Origin: Clostridia bacterium
GTDB lineage: Bacteria; Bacillota; Clostridia; Christensenellales; DTU072
DNA length: 64,000 nucleotides
Direction: 5' to 3'
Assembly: GCA_017504305.1 (NCBI GenBank)
Contig: JAFVRJ010000016.1
Span: 1 to 64,000, forward strand
In this document: piece after piece, positions 45,658-55,091 of the stretch
Layout: each line of letters begins with the position of its first letter
Numbering within the stretch: position 1 is the first letter of the stretch
Program-made: the position numbers and the translations under genes
Notes under the pieces: generated by a model
The model's input: the letters and a program-made list of their open reading frames with translations, nothing else
Database searches by the model: none
What the model was told of the DNA's origin: nothing

Positions 45658-46563
45658 TTATTTGTATTGTTTGTCGATAAAGTTCAAGATATCGGCGTAT
45701 ACTTCTGAATTGTTGGTTTCGTTCAAGATTTCGTGACGAGCACCTGCGTAGACCTTATATTCTACCGTTTGGATGCCCTTTTGGTTATAGAAGTTATAAA
45801 GCTTATCGGCAAGAACGGCTTTATTGGATACCGGATCGTCGCTACCTACTGCGATCATAATGGGAAGATCTTTAGGAATATTATCGCTTGCTTCGCCGTA
45901 CATAGCCATTACGCCTTTAAAGAAACTCAAATAATAACCTATCGATAAAGCGTAACCGCAATATTCGTCGGCTTCGTATTTGGCAACTTGGGCTTTATCT
46001 CTTGAAAGCCATGCAAACTCTTGTCCTTGAGCTTCAAAGGGCTTGTTGTATGCGCCAAAGCTCATTTTGTTGATGAGTTTACCGGTCTTTTCCGGTCCGA
46101 TGATCGATGCTTGAACTGCAGCGATTGCGGTACCGGCAGCGATTAGTGCGCTCTTCATATAAGCCGTGCCGGAAAGTACGCAAGCCTTAACTTCGGTGCC
46201 GTGAAGCTCCAAAAATCTTTGCGAAACGAAGCTACCATAGCTGTGTCCGAGAAGGGTTACTTCAACGCCGTAAGTTTGCTTTGCGTAATTGATAACAGTC
46301 AAAGCATCTTCAACCGTGTTGTGGAAGGAGTCGCCGTCAACTATACCAAGTTCGCCATCCGGATTATACTTATGACCACGATGGTTGTCTGCAAGAACAA
46401 CGTATCCGTTCTTGTTAAGATAGGTGGCAAAGTCGTCGTAGCGAGCTGCGTGCTCCGCCATACCGTGACTAATAACTACAGCACCGATTTTGTTTTCGAC
46501 TTCGTCCCAAACACAAACCGTTAAAACTTTATTATCGATTGTTTTTAACTCGATAAGCTTCAT
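45658..46563 (-). CDS. Alpha/beta hydrolase, monoglyceride lipase-like
   Basis: 301 aa. Nucleophile elbow LLGHSYGSF (Ser), acid in VGSDDPVSN and His in AGARHEILNE; the opening VVISHGMAEHAARYDDFA resembles serine aminopeptidase S33/monoacylglycerol lipases. Cytoplasmic, substrate probably a lipid ester. ATG at 46563 chosen because GGAGG is 8 nt upstream; the GTG at 46572 sits on top of that SD. Confidence 0.85.
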   Translation of the reverse strand: MKLIELKTIDNKVLTVCVWDEVENKIGAVVISHGMAEHAARYDDFATYLNKNGYVVLADNHRGHKYNPDGELGIVDGDSFHNTVEDALTVINYAKQTYGVEVTLLGHSYGSFVSQRFLELHGTEVKACVLSGTAYMKSALIAAGTAIAAVQASIIGPEKTGKLINKMSFGAYNKPFEAQGQEFAWLSRDKAQVAKYEADEYCGYALSIGYYLSFFKGVMAMYGEASDNIPKDLPIMIAVGSDDPVSNKAVLADKLYNFYNQKGIQTVEYKVYAGARHEILNETNNSEVYADILNFIDKQYK

Positions 46564-46669
46564 ATTATCCACCTCCGTGCATTTAAGTACTATAAAATAC
46601 TTTTGTATAGTTTAACACTATTTAGAATATAATTCAAGAGTATTTATTTAATTTTAAGGAGAAAGATTT

Positions 46670-47701
46670 TTGCCAACCATTGCACTTGCAGGCGGAGGAA
46701 CCGCAGGACACGTATTGCCATCACTCGCTTTGATAAGCGAGCTTAAAAAGAACTTTGATAATATCATTTACCTTGGCGGTGACGGCATGGAGCAAGATTT
46801 GGTACCCAAAAACGGTATTCCGTTTTACCAAACATCGAATATCAAATTCAGTAGAACGCACCCGCTACAAAACTTAAAAGTTCCTATCGTGCTAAAAAAA
46901 GCATCTAACGAGGCCAGCAAAATACTAAAGGAAAACAACGTAGACGTTGTGTTTGGTAAAGGGGGATATGCCTCTCTACCGGCCCTACTCGGAGCTAAAA
47001 AATTAGGTATTCCTACGGTAATACACGAGAGCGACTTCAAGATGGGACTTGCAAATAAACTTGCTTCCACCTTTTGTAATACGGTACTTACTTCCTTCCC
47101 CGAAACGGCCGGAGGAGTCTTCGTTGGCACCCCTATTCGAGAGGAAATCTTTAAAGGAAGCAACGAGCGCGCCACGCTAAAATATAATCTTAAACGCACA
47201 CTACCAACCATACTGATTTTCGGCGGATCGAGTGGAGCAAAAGCTATTAACGACGTAATTTTTAAGGTGGCAAAAGAGCTTACGGCCATAGGCAACGTAA
47301 TACACGTTACCGGCAAAAACGAAAGGCGAAAGTTGTTTTTAGAGGGGTATTCTTCTTGTGCTTACGCGGATGACATTAACGATTTGTACGCAGCCTCGGA
47401 CGTCGTTATAATGCGTGGTGGCGCCAACTCTTTGGCGGAGGCTACTGCCCTCGGTAAACGCATTATTTGTATTCCTCTACCCAAAAGTAAACATAGCCGT
47501 GGCGATCAAATTGATAACGCCAATAGCTACTTCAAACGTGGTTTAATCGACCTTTTGCCCCAAGAAGCACTTACACCTCAAGAGCTTTTAACTCGTGTCC
47601 ATACCCTTCTTAAGCAAAAGGAGCGCCCTATTAATAAGGACACCCCTAATGCGAAGATTGTGGATAAGATACTGGAGGTTTTAGCTAATCGAGCCCTATA
47701 A
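46670..47701 (+). CDS. murG: MurG: lipid II-forming GlcNAc transferase
   Basis: 343 aa. ALAGGGTAGHVLPSLAL at the N-terminus, FGKGGYASLPALLGA and HESDFKMGLANK, LIFGGSSGAKAIND, and MRGGANSLAEATALGK for UDP-GlcNAc binding. Adds GlcNAc to lipid I at the inner face of the membrane. Start is TTG at 46670 with AAGGAG 8 nt upstream. It stands alone, away from a dcw cluster, and its end overlaps the gene at 47685 by 17 nt on the opposite strand. Confidence 0.95.
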   Translation: MPTIALAGGGTAGHVLPSLALISELKKNFDNIIYLGGDGMEQDLVPKNGIPFYQTSNIKFSRTHPLQNLKVPIVLKKASNEASKILKENNVDVVFGKGGYASLPALLGAKKLGIPTVIHESDFKMGLANKLASTFCNTVLTSFPETAGGVFVGTPIREEIFKGSNERATLKYNLKRTLPTILIFGGSSGAKAINDVIFKVAKELTAIGNVIHVTGKNERRKLFLEGYSSCAYADDINDLYAASDVVIMRGGANSLAEATALGKRIICIPLPKSKHSRGDQIDNANSYFKRGLIDLLPQEALTPQELLTRVHTLLKQKERPINKDTPNAKIVDKILEVLANRAL

Positions 47702-49013
47702 TCTTAAGTGTATTCTCTATCGAATAAACTACCGATCTATTACCGCTCGAATCGATAGCTACGTATGCATTATCGCAAGTAATATCTAAATTATAGCTTG
47801 ATGAAGTGCCGTCGTTACGCAGTTCCGTTACGGTCAGAGTCCCCTCTTTTGAATATAAAATCGTATAACCCAACTCGCGACTGAAACAATCGTAAAAATC
47901 GGTTATACCGTCAAAAAGAGTGGAGCTTGAGGCGGTAAAGTTAAGGTCGTTATCTATCAAATATAATCTATCGGTAGAGGCATGCAGTAATAAAAAGATA
48001 CCCTCTCCGTTCATAAACACTTCGGCCGAATCGGCAAGTCCAACGCCTACTCTTACCGAGTTTGCAAACGAAAAATCAACGTCGTACATCGCTATTTCCA
48101 CTCCGGTAGACGTAAGCTCTGCTACGGTAAACTTTTGCTTACCCTCTACCGCTGTAGGTTGCACGCACAAAAGTTCCCTTTCAGGCATAGTGACGGATGA
48201 TATTAGCTTTAAATCGGTATTTAGTTTTATGACGGAATATCCGTTTATACCACTTACGAAAAGAGTAAAATAACTGCCGAAATCATAGACCGCTTTAACC
48301 TCGCCTGATTGCAACGCAGAGCTTGTGATAATCGCGTTATTCTTTATTTTATATACCTCGTTATTTTGATTACCGCCAATCAATAAAAATCCTTCGTTAA
48401 GCACATAAACGGTAGCTCGCGTAAGGGGCAGTAATTCCAACAATTCGGTACTGTTTAAATCAGTAGAAACGGTATATAAATAGGTTTTAGTTTCATCGAC
48501 CAAAGCAACGACTATCCCTTGTGCAGTAACCGACGAAGTCAAATAGCTTAAAGGCTTAAGACTATTAAAATTAACGGCCCCTACAACGTTACCGCTTGCA
48601 TCGCTTTTGATAATGCTTTGAGATCGCGCTTGCATCTTAAACGCGCCCTCTTTACTTTGATGCGTAACTATACTAAAAGTGCCTTGTGGTAATGAGTGCG
48701 TTGCATTTAGCTCCACCCCGTCAAGCGCAAGCGTTTGCTCGAACCTATATATGCCGTCAGTCTTGGATGATATCGGAAAATACTTAATTTCGGGCTCTTT
48801 TTGCGGTAGTTCAGGTTCTTGAATATCGGTATCTTGATTATTATCAACAGTTCCGCCTGAAGGAACTTCCGTTTGCGCATCGCCGTATTCTCCACCGGAA
48901 TTATCGCCTTTACCAAAGACTTCTTTTAAGCTACCACTACCTGCAACAACCATCAAAACGGCTATTGCGGTAAGTAAAACTACTGCTAAAATTTTAGGGG
49001 CGTTTCGTTTCAT
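47685..49013 (-). CDS. Membrane-anchored protein, probable beta-propeller-like, function unknown
   Basis: 442 aa. N-terminal membrane segment at about 8-28, then a Gly/Asp/Gln/Pro-rich linker (29-75) and a region of repeated short beta-strand segments with about 40-residue periodicity (for example TYLYTVSTDLNST, NEVYKIKNNAI, YSVIKLNTDLKLI, RLYLIDNDLNFTA), which suggests a propeller outside the cell. No family motif recognised. ATG at 49013 with GAGG 5 nt upstream, held in a hairpin. Confidence 0.75.
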   Translation of the reverse strand: MKRNAPKILAVVLLTAIAVLMVVAGSGSLKEVFGKGDNSGGEYGDAQTEVPSGGTVDNNQDTDIQEPELPQKEPEIKYFPISSKTDGIYRFEQTLALDGVELNATHSLPQGTFSIVTHQSKEGAFKMQARSQSIIKSDASGNVVGAVNFNSLKPLSYLTSSVTAQGIVVALVDETKTYLYTVSTDLNSTELLELLPLTRATVYVLNEGFLLIGGNQNNEVYKIKNNAIITSSALQSGEVKAVYDFGSYFTLFVSGINGYSVIKLNTDLKLISSVTMPERELLCVQPTAVEGKQKFTVAELTSTGVEIAMYDVDFSFANSVRVGVGLADSAEVFMNGEGIFLLLHASTDRLYLIDNDLNFTASSSTLFDGITDFYDCFSRELGYTILYSKEGTLTVTELRNDGTSSSYNLDITCDNAYVAIDSSGNRSVVYSIENTLKIIGLD

Positions 49014-49017
49014 TTTT

Positions 49018-49052
49018 ACCTCGCGTTAACATTGTAGCGTATATCGCGAGGT
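49018..49052 (-). promoter_or_regulatory. Hairpin hiding the ribosome site of the gene at 49013
   Basis: Perfect 8-bp arms ACCTCGCG/CGCGAGGT separated by 19 nt; the 3' arm on the minus strand holds the SD GAGG. A possible promoter GTTACA-17-TACAAT overlaps the 5' arm and loop. Confidence 0.55.
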
Positions 49053-49090
49053 CTGTAACCGATACGGCAAAATAAGTCAAAATAAGACTG

Positions 49091-51085
49091 TTAGTTAAAA
49101 CTGATTTTATAAAATTCGTGTGCAAGAGCGTATGCGATAAGCTCCAATCTATGAGCATTAACGTCTACTCGAGTCGCAAGTTCTCTTGCCCTTTCCATCA
49201 AGCGAAGATTTAGTCTTGACGGCGTACGTCCGCTTTGCTCTACACCAAGCCAATCACCGGCACCACGTAACTCGCAATCGCGCTCTGCAATACTTAAGCC
49301 GTCTTTCTCTTGAACAAGCGTTTCCAATCTAATGATATCATCACCGCTCTTTGCAGTGTAAAGGAAACAATGTGCTTCAGCACCATCACGACCGATACGA
49401 CCTCTTAATTGGTGTAACGTTGCAAGTCCAAAGCGATCTGCTTCAAATATAGCCATAAGCGATGCCTTGGGAACGTCGATACCTACTTCGATAACCGTAG
49501 TAGAAACCAATACTTGCACCCTACCCTCTGCAAAATCGGTAAGGGTTTGTTGCTTTTCCTGCGCCTTTTGTTTGCCGTGTAATAACGCTACGCTAACTTG
49601 ATCACCATAACTCTTGACTATATCTTTATATAGCTTATCAACGGAATAGCTTTCAACGCCTTCAACGTCATAGATTTTGGGAGCAACAATATAAGCCTGT
49701 CTACCGTCGGTAATGCATTTTTCAACGATGTAATCAAGCATTGCTTTGCGCTTTTTGGGGGTAACTACCGCGGTCTTTATGTTATCGCTATCGTAACGCC
49801 TTTCGATATTTAAAATGTTGATATCGCCAAAAACCGTAAGGCGCAATGATCTCGGTATGGGAGTTGCGGAAAGAGTCAGCGTATCCACAGCTTTGCCCTT
49901 ATCCATAAGAGAGGTTCTTTGTGCTACACCAAATCGATGTTGCTCGTCTATAACGACCATTGCGAGCCTTCTAAAGTCTACCCCCTTTGAAATTACTGCG
50001 TGCGTGCCTATAACGATATCCACAAGACCAAGGGACACTTTCTCGCTAACTCTGCGCTTTTCAGCAACGCTCAACGAGCCTGTTAAAAGCTCAACTCGAA
50101 TACCAAACGGAGATAAAATCTTTTTGAAATTATTATAATGTTGTACCGCTAAAATTTCGGTCGGAGCCATTACCGCTGCTTGATGTCCGCTCGCAACCGC
50201 ATATGCGGTTGAAAGTAGCGCAACTATAGTTTTACCGCTACCTACGTCTCCTACGAGCATTGCGTTAAGCGGTTTATTGGAGTGTAAATCGTTAACTATA
50301 GCGGTAATAGCCTCACCTTGAGTGGGAGTAAGCTTATAAGGTAATGAATTTATAATACCCTTAAGCAAATCTTCGTTGTGAGCATAAAAAACGGTACGAT
50401 CGGTTTCGTTACGAATAAGTTTGTACGCACTAATCTCGCGCACTAAATTTTCGATTTCCAATCTATCTGCACCAGCGTTCGCCTCGCTTATGGTCTTGGG
50501 CGCGTGAGCATAGATTACCGCATCGTTAATAGATAAAACGTCAGAGCTATCAGGTATAAGACTTTGTTCGATTATGCCCTTTGTCAAGGCGTCTTGTACC
50601 ATGCCTGCAAAAGTAGCTTGAGGTATAAGTCCACGTAAAGGATAGATGGACTTAATGCCCCTACCCTTCACTTCCCCCGGAATAACAGGCTCGAAAGAAG
50701 GATTAATAAGCTCTAAAACGTTACCCTCCTTTTTTAGCTTGCCGTAAACTCTAACTATTGCGCCTACGTAAACCGTTTTTGCAACGTAATTGGCATTATA
50801 CCAACAAAGCTTAATCTGTCTCGGATAACTATCGCAAACTCCGCTCGCTCTAAAAATCTGCATCCTGCCCTTGCGTACGGGACGGGAGCTTGAAACAATA
50901 TTTAGTACTAAAACGACAAAGTCCCCGTTGTCAGCTCCTTGCAAATCGGAGATGGCATCGAGGTCTATGTATTTGGATGGCATAAATCTCAAAAGATCCT
51001 TAATGGAATTTATGCCTAAATAATTAAGTTTTTCTAAAGTAACGGGACCAACCCCTTTAACTTTAAGGAGTTCCTTTGCTTCCAT
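49091..51085 (-). CDS. recG: ATP-dependent DNA helicase RecG
   Basis: 664 aa. OB/wedge domain, helicase motifs I GDVGSGKT, Ia APTEILA, II DEQHRFG, III TLSATPIPRSL, and C-terminal QLRGRIGRDG, QSGRTPSRLNL. Rewinds stalled forks. N-terminal helix-hairpin LLKVKGVGPVTLEKL. Overlaps the fakA-like stop by one base. Confidence 0.97.
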   Translation of the reverse strand: MEAKELLKVKGVGPVTLEKLNYLGINSIKDLLRFMPSKYIDLDAISDLQGADNGDFVVLVLNIVSSSRPVRKGRMQIFRASGVCDSYPRQIKLCWYNANYVAKTVYVGAIVRVYGKLKKEGNVLELINPSFEPVIPGEVKGRGIKSIYPLRGLIPQATFAGMVQDALTKGIIEQSLIPDSSDVLSINDAVIYAHAPKTISEANAGADRLEIENLVREISAYKLIRNETDRTVFYAHNEDLLKGIINSLPYKLTPTQGEAITAIVNDLHSNKPLNAMLVGDVGSGKTIVALLSTAYAVASGHQAAVMAPTEILAVQHYNNFKKILSPFGIRVELLTGSLSVAEKRRVSEKVSLGLVDIVIGTHAVISKGVDFRRLAMVVIDEQHRFGVAQRTSLMDKGKAVDTLTLSATPIPRSLRLTVFGDINILNIERRYDSDNIKTAVVTPKKRKAMLDYIVEKCITDGRQAYIVAPKIYDVEGVESYSVDKLYKDIVKSYGDQVSVALLHGKQKAQEKQQTLTDFAEGRVQVLVSTTVIEVGIDVPKASLMAIFEADRFGLATLHQLRGRIGRDGAEAHCFLYTAKSGDDIIRLETLVQEKDGLSIAERDCELRGAGDWLGVEQSGRTPSRLNLRLMERARELATRVDVNAHRLELIAYALAHEFYKISFN

Positions 51086-52716
51086 TACTCAACCGATACG
51101 TAATAGAAATAGTGTTGTTGGCCACCTTCGATAATGGTGATATCGTGGAAGGGATATTCTTCGGCAAGTTTTTCTTCAAGAGCCATCGCAACAGACTCGG
51201 TTAAGCCTGCACCGTAATAAACGGAAATTGAAGCAGTGTCATCATCCGCCATTTTATTAATAACGTCCATAGCTACTTCGTTGACGTCAGAGCCACCGGA
51301 AACTACTACCTTATCGTACAAACCGATTATGTCGCCGTTATGTAGCTCGATGCCATCCATCTCAACGTCACGTACTGCGTGGGTGATTTGACCGCTACGT
51401 ACGCCTTGCATAGCCTTTTGCATATTGTTGACGTTGTCTTCAATAGATGCATCAGGATTAAAGTTAACTGCTGCAGCAATGCCTTGCGGTATATTTTTTG
51501 TAGCTATAACTACCAAATTGGCTTTGGTTAACTCTTTGGCTTGCTCTGCCGCCATTACTATATTACCATTGTTAGGTAAGATGTATACGGTGTCTGCATT
51601 GACGCTATCTACAAGCTTTACTATGTCCTCTACACAGGGATTCATAGTCTGACCGCCCTCAAGTACAGCGTCTGCATGTAGCTCGGTAAATAAGGTCTTG
51701 ATGCCCTCACCGGTACATATGGAAACAAGTCCGGTTGCCTTATGGGGCGCCACCTTTTTATCTGCAATAAGCTTGCGGTTTTGCTCGAGCATATTTTCGA
51801 TTTTAGGTCTATCGAGCTCACCAAGCTTAAGAGCGTAACCGAGTGCTATATCCGGGGTATTGGTATGTACGTGTACCTTTACCATATCAAGATCGCCTAC
51901 GACTATCAAACTATCGCCAATCTTGTTAAGTCTATCACGCAACTTGTCGATGTCGCTTAAGGTGGTCTTTTTGTTTAGATTAATAATAAAGAACTCGGTG
52001 CAATAAGCATACTTGATATCTTCGACACTGGTAAATACGTGGTCGACGTCCTCTTCATTAACGTTGTAAGCGGTGTGGATGGGATGCTCGACTGCAACCA
52101 TCTCTTTGCCCGCTAAAACGTTGTACATACCGTACAAAATGCATAACAAGCCTCTACCGCCTGCATCTACTACGCCCGCCTTTTTGAGTACGGGGAGCAT
52201 GTCGGGAGTCTTATTAAGAATCTTTTCGCCTTGAGCAAGTATTGCTTCGAAGAACTTAAGGAAATCGGTCTTTTTTACTGCAATTTTGAGTGCATAATCG
52301 CTCACAAGACGAATAACCGTCAAAATCGTACCCTCTTTAGGATGGGTAACTACGTCGTAAGCAATCAATGAACCGTTTTTAAGTGCTCGAGCAAAAACCT
52401 TGGTGGTCAATACGCCCGATTCCTTTAATATTGCGCTAAATCCTTTAAAAATTTGACTTAAAATAACACCGCTGTTACCACGGGCACCTATCAACGCACC
52501 TTTTGCAAAAGCTGCGCTTATAGCGCCAATAGAATCCTCTTGTACCGACTCCATCTCTTTAACCGAAGATGCCATCGTAAGATTCATATTGGTGCCGGTA
52601 TCGCCATCCGGTACAGGGAAAACGTTGAGGCTATCGACGTAAGCCTTGTTAATCTCGAGATTAAGAGCTCCGCCTGCAAGCATCTCACGTAGTTTTTGTG
52701 CACTAATACTGTTCAT
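51085..52716 (-). CDS. fakA: DAK2-domain fatty acid kinase FakA-like
   Basis: 543 aa. DhaL/DAK2 domain: NVFPVPDGDTGTNMNLTM, GARGNSGVILSQIFKGF, DAGGRGLLCIL; central and C-terminal regions (VVSGGSDVNEVA, YYGAGLTESVA). FakA phosphorylates fatty acids held by a FakB partner for entry to phospholipid synthesis. In Firmicutes it stands between asp23 and recG, as here. Confidence 0.92.
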   Translation of the reverse strand: MNSISAQKLREMLAGGALNLEINKAYVDSLNVFPVPDGDTGTNMNLTMASSVKEMESVQEDSIGAISAAFAKGALIGARGNSGVILSQIFKGFSAILKESGVLTTKVFARALKNGSLIAYDVVTHPKEGTILTVIRLVSDYALKIAVKKTDFLKFFEAILAQGEKILNKTPDMLPVLKKAGVVDAGGRGLLCILYGMYNVLAGKEMVAVEHPIHTAYNVNEEDVDHVFTSVEDIKYAYCTEFFIINLNKKTTLSDIDKLRDRLNKIGDSLIVVGDLDMVKVHVHTNTPDIALGYALKLGELDRPKIENMLEQNRKLIADKKVAPHKATGLVSICTGEGIKTLFTELHADAVLEGGQTMNPCVEDIVKLVDSVNADTVYILPNNGNIVMAAEQAKELTKANLVVIATKNIPQGIAAAVNFNPDASIEDNVNNMQKAMQGVRSGQITHAVRDVEMDGIELHNGDIIGLYDKVVVSGGSDVNEVAMDVINKMADDDTASISVYYGAGLTESVAMALEEKLAEEYPFHDITIIEGGQQHYFYYVSVE

Positions 52717-52742
52717 ATATTCCTATAGTCTTGCGACTCTAT

Positions 52743-53093
52743 CTATAATTTTACTCCTACTACGTGGACGTTTACACTCTTAACTCTCATACCAGTCAAG
52801 TGCTCAACGTTATACTCTATCGAAGATTTAAGATTTTCGATGACCGCTTCTCTCCTAATGCCGTCTTTAATGATTACGTAAAGATCAACGAAGATACGGT
52901 TATCCATCGTTACGATTTTGACACCTTTATTAAGAGGCTCACGATTAAACATTACCATAATGCTATCGCTAAGTCTACGACTTACAAGCTCTACTACACC
53001 GTAACATGAACGCGCAACACGACTAACGATAACCGCTACCGCAGTATCGCTAATGTTAATATTGCCGTATCTGTTAAAGGTGGTAAGTGCCAT
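52743..53093 (-). CDS. Asp23/Gls24 family protein
   Basis: 116 aa. GNINISDTAVAVIVSRVARSCYGVVELVS and the later KGVKIVTMDNRIFVDLYVII are typical. Family members coat the membrane or take part in envelope stress and lipid metabolism; this one (YloU type) always accompanies fakA. ATG at 53093 chosen from the GGAG 6 nt upstream. Confidence 0.93.
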   Translation of the reverse strand: MALTTFNRYGNINISDTAVAVIVSRVARSCYGVVELVSRRLSDSIMVMFNREPLNKGVKIVTMDNRIFVDLYVIIKDGIRREAVIENLKSSIEYNVEHLTGMRVKSVNVHVVGVKL

Positions 53094-53137
53094 TTTTTCT
53101 CCGTCCACAAGTAGTATACATACTTATTGATGATACT

Positions 53138-53166
53138 ATAATAAATCAAACAGGAAAATTTTGCAA
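53138..53166 (-). promoter_or_regulatory. Promoter of the asp23-fakA-recG operon
   Basis: Minus strand TTGCAA (53166-53161), 17 nt, TATTAT (53143-53138). Confidence 0.7.
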
Positions 53167-53193
53167 CTAAATAAAGAAAATACATTAAAACTG

Positions 53194-53222
53194 TTGCCAA
53201 ACAAAACACAATTTTGTATAAT
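53194..53222 (+). promoter_or_regulatory. Promoter of rpmB
   Basis: TTGCCA (53194-53199), 17 nt, TATAAT (53217-53222); divergent from the asp23 promoter. Confidence 0.75.
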
Positions 53223-53255
53223 ACATAAGTCCGAAAAAATGTAGGAGGTATAAAT

Positions 53256-53444
53256 ATGTCCAAGGTTTGCAGCATTTGCGGAAAAGGTCAAATGAGTGGT
53301 AACAAAGTAAGCCATAGTAATATCAAGACCAGAAGAAGCTGGGGCGCTAACGTCCATAAGGCAGACGTCGAAATCAACGGCAAAGTTCAAAACGTTTACG
53401 TTTGCACCCGTTGCCTTCGCACCATGAAGAAAGTTAACGACTAA
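53256..53444 (+). CDS. rpmB: 50S ribosomal protein L28
   Basis: 62 aa. Starts MSKVCSICGKG, then SHSNIKTRRSWGANVH and YVCTRCLRTMKK; the two CxxC pairs give the zinc-binding form of L28. AGGAGG before ATG. Transcribed alone, divergent from asp23. Confidence 0.97.
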   Translation: MSKVCSICGKGQMSGNKVSHSNIKTRRSWGANVHKADVEINGKVQNVYVCTRCLRTMKKVND

Positions 53445-53476
53445 TTTATCTTCTTTACAATTTTAGCTTTTTAAAG

Positions 53477-53499
53477 ACACTTGGCGACAAGTGTTTTTT
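53477..53499 (+). terminator. Terminator of rpmB
   Basis: Stem ACACTTG/CAAGTGT closed by a GCGA (GNRA) tetraloop, then TTTTTT. Confidence 0.9.
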
Positions 53500-53516
53500 A
53501 GCGTTGATAACCGCAT

Positions 53517-53551
53517 AAACAAAGCTCGCAATCGTTTTGCGAGCTTTGTTT
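53517..53551. terminator. Long hairpin terminating the amino-acid ABC operon
   Basis: 15-bp perfect stem AAACAAAGCTCGCAA/TTGCGAGCTTTGTTT with a 5-nt loop, 25 nt after the ABC ATPase stop; symmetrical, so it may act on both strands. Confidence 0.75.
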
Positions 53552-53576
53552 ATTTATAAGTTCAATAATTTGCTTA

Positions 53577-54392
53577 TTAGATTTCGGAGTTTACGCCTTG
53601 TAAAAACGCTTTTAGCTTGGGTGACTTCGGATTGTCGAATACCTCGCTCGGAGCCCCCTCTTCTTCCACTAAACCCTCTGCCATAAACACAATTTTATCC
53701 GATACGTTCTTTGCAAATCCCATTTCGTGCGTAACGATAATCATTGTCATGTTGGTGGATTCTTTGAGCTCTTTTATAACCCTTAATACCTCGCCGGTAA
53801 GCTCGGGATCAAGCGCCGACGTGGGCTCGTCAAAGCACAATACCAAGGGCTTGAGCGCCATCGCTCTTGCGATTGCAACACGTTGGCATTGACCGCCTGA
53901 AAGCTCACAGGGATAGGAGTCTTTCTTTTCGGTAAGTCCAACTTTTTCTAAAAGCTCAAGGCCCTCTTTTTCAATTTCAAGCTTTCTTTCGTGAACGGCT
54001 CGCTTAAGCTCTCTGCCTTTTAAGCCCTGCTTCTTCAAAGAGGTTTCAGCCAAAAGTCCGGGGGCAAGCGTTACGTTCTTCAAAACGGTGTACTGCGGGA
54101 AAAGGTTAAAGGACTGGAATACCAAACCAAAATTAAGTCGCTTTTGTCTTATTTCGGCGTCACTGTATTGATTGGCTTTAGCTGCGTCAAAAAGCAACTC
54201 CCCTTCCAAAAGCATCTGACCACTATCGGGCGTCTCGAGGAAGTTGATACTGCGTAATAACGTGGTTTTACCGCTTCCCGAAGATCCGATTATAGTTAAA
54301 ACCTCGCTCTTTTCGATTGAAACATCTATCCCTTTTAGCACCTGTAATCCGCCAAAAGATTTTGTAAAGTTTTTAATTTCCAAATAACTCAT
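53577..54392 (-). CDS. Polar amino-acid ABC transporter ATPase (GlnQ-type)
   Basis: 271 aa. Walker A IGSSGSGKTTLLRSINFLE, signature LSGGQCQRVAIARAMA, Walker B VLCFDEPTSALDPE, H-loop VTHEMGFA, as in the polar amino-acid family. About 25 residues longer than the usual 240 through an insertion around 110-150 (LKKQGLKGRELKRAVHERK). Last gene of SBP-permease-ATPase; 3 nt from the permease stop. Confidence 0.94.
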   Translation of the reverse strand: MSYLEIKNFTKSFGGLQVLKGIDVSIEKSEVLTIIGSSGSGKTTLLRSINFLETPDSGQMLLEGELLFDAAKANQYSDAEIRQKRLNFGLVFQSFNLFPQYTVLKNVTLAPGLLAETSLKKQGLKGRELKRAVHERKLEIEKEGLELLEKVGLTEKKDSYPCELSGGQCQRVAIARAMALKPLVLCFDEPTSALDPELTGEVLRVIKELKESTNMTMIIVTHEMGFAKNVSDKIVFMAEGLVEEEGAPSEVFDNPKSPKLKAFLQGVNSEI

Positions 54393-54395
54393 AGT

Positions 54396-55079
54396 TTATT
54401 CCTTATAAAAATTAAGCTTCTTTTCAAGGAACGCAAACAATACCGTTAAGAGTCCATTGAAAATTAAATAGAACGCTGCAGCGTAGAATAAAGGCGTCAA
54501 TACAACGAATTCGTTTACCAAGGATTCTGCCATTGTGTAAAGCTCTATAACGCCTGCAACCGAAGCAAGAGCAGTATCTTTAACCAAAGTTATAACTTCG
54601 TTACTAACGGGAGTTAAGGTCTTTTTAACAAGTTGTAAGAAGATAATTTTTCTAAATATTTGCCCTTTAGTCATACCTAAAACGGCACCGGCTTCATATT
54701 GACCTTTAGGCATACCCTCTATTGCGCCACGGAAGATTTCCGAAAAATAGCAAGCGTAGTTCAAAATAAACGCTAAACTTGCATATACGAATAGTAGGCT
54801 CTTCATTTTAATGCCAAAGAAGGAAATAATCGTCGTGTTACCTACGTTAAATAGATAGTAAGGTATTAAGGTAACAAGCAGTACTTGAAGCATCAACGGC
54901 GTACCGCGAATAATCCAAACAAGGCCTCGACAAAAGGCTTTGAGTGGAATAAATTTGGATCTTGATCCAAACGATATAACTAATCCAAGTGGTAAAGACG
55001 CCAAAAGGGTTATGGCAAACAATAATAATGTTTTGCCAAAACCCTCACAGAGCGCTTTAATAATTTCTAAAAATTCCAT
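54396..55079 (-). CDS. Polar amino-acid ABC transporter permease
   Basis: 227 aa, about five membrane helices. His/Glu/Gln/Arg/opine permease signature: RGTPLMLQVLLV near the start, YFSEIFRGAIEGMPKGQYEAG (EAA loop) and DTALASVAGVIEL. Pairs with the GlnQ-type ATPase; probably works as a homodimer. Confidence 0.94.
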   Translation of the reverse strand: MEFLEIIKALCEGFGKTLLLFAITLLASLPLGLVISFGSRSKFIPLKAFCRGLVWIIRGTPLMLQVLLVTLIPYYLFNVGNTTIISFFGIKMKSLLFVYASLAFILNYACYFSEIFRGAIEGMPKGQYEAGAVLGMTKGQIFRKIIFLQLVKKTLTPVSNEVITLVKDTALASVAGVIELYTMAESLVNEFVVLTPLFYAAAFYLIFNGLLTVLFAFLEKKLNFYKE

Positions 55080-55091
55080 TTTATAATATTA

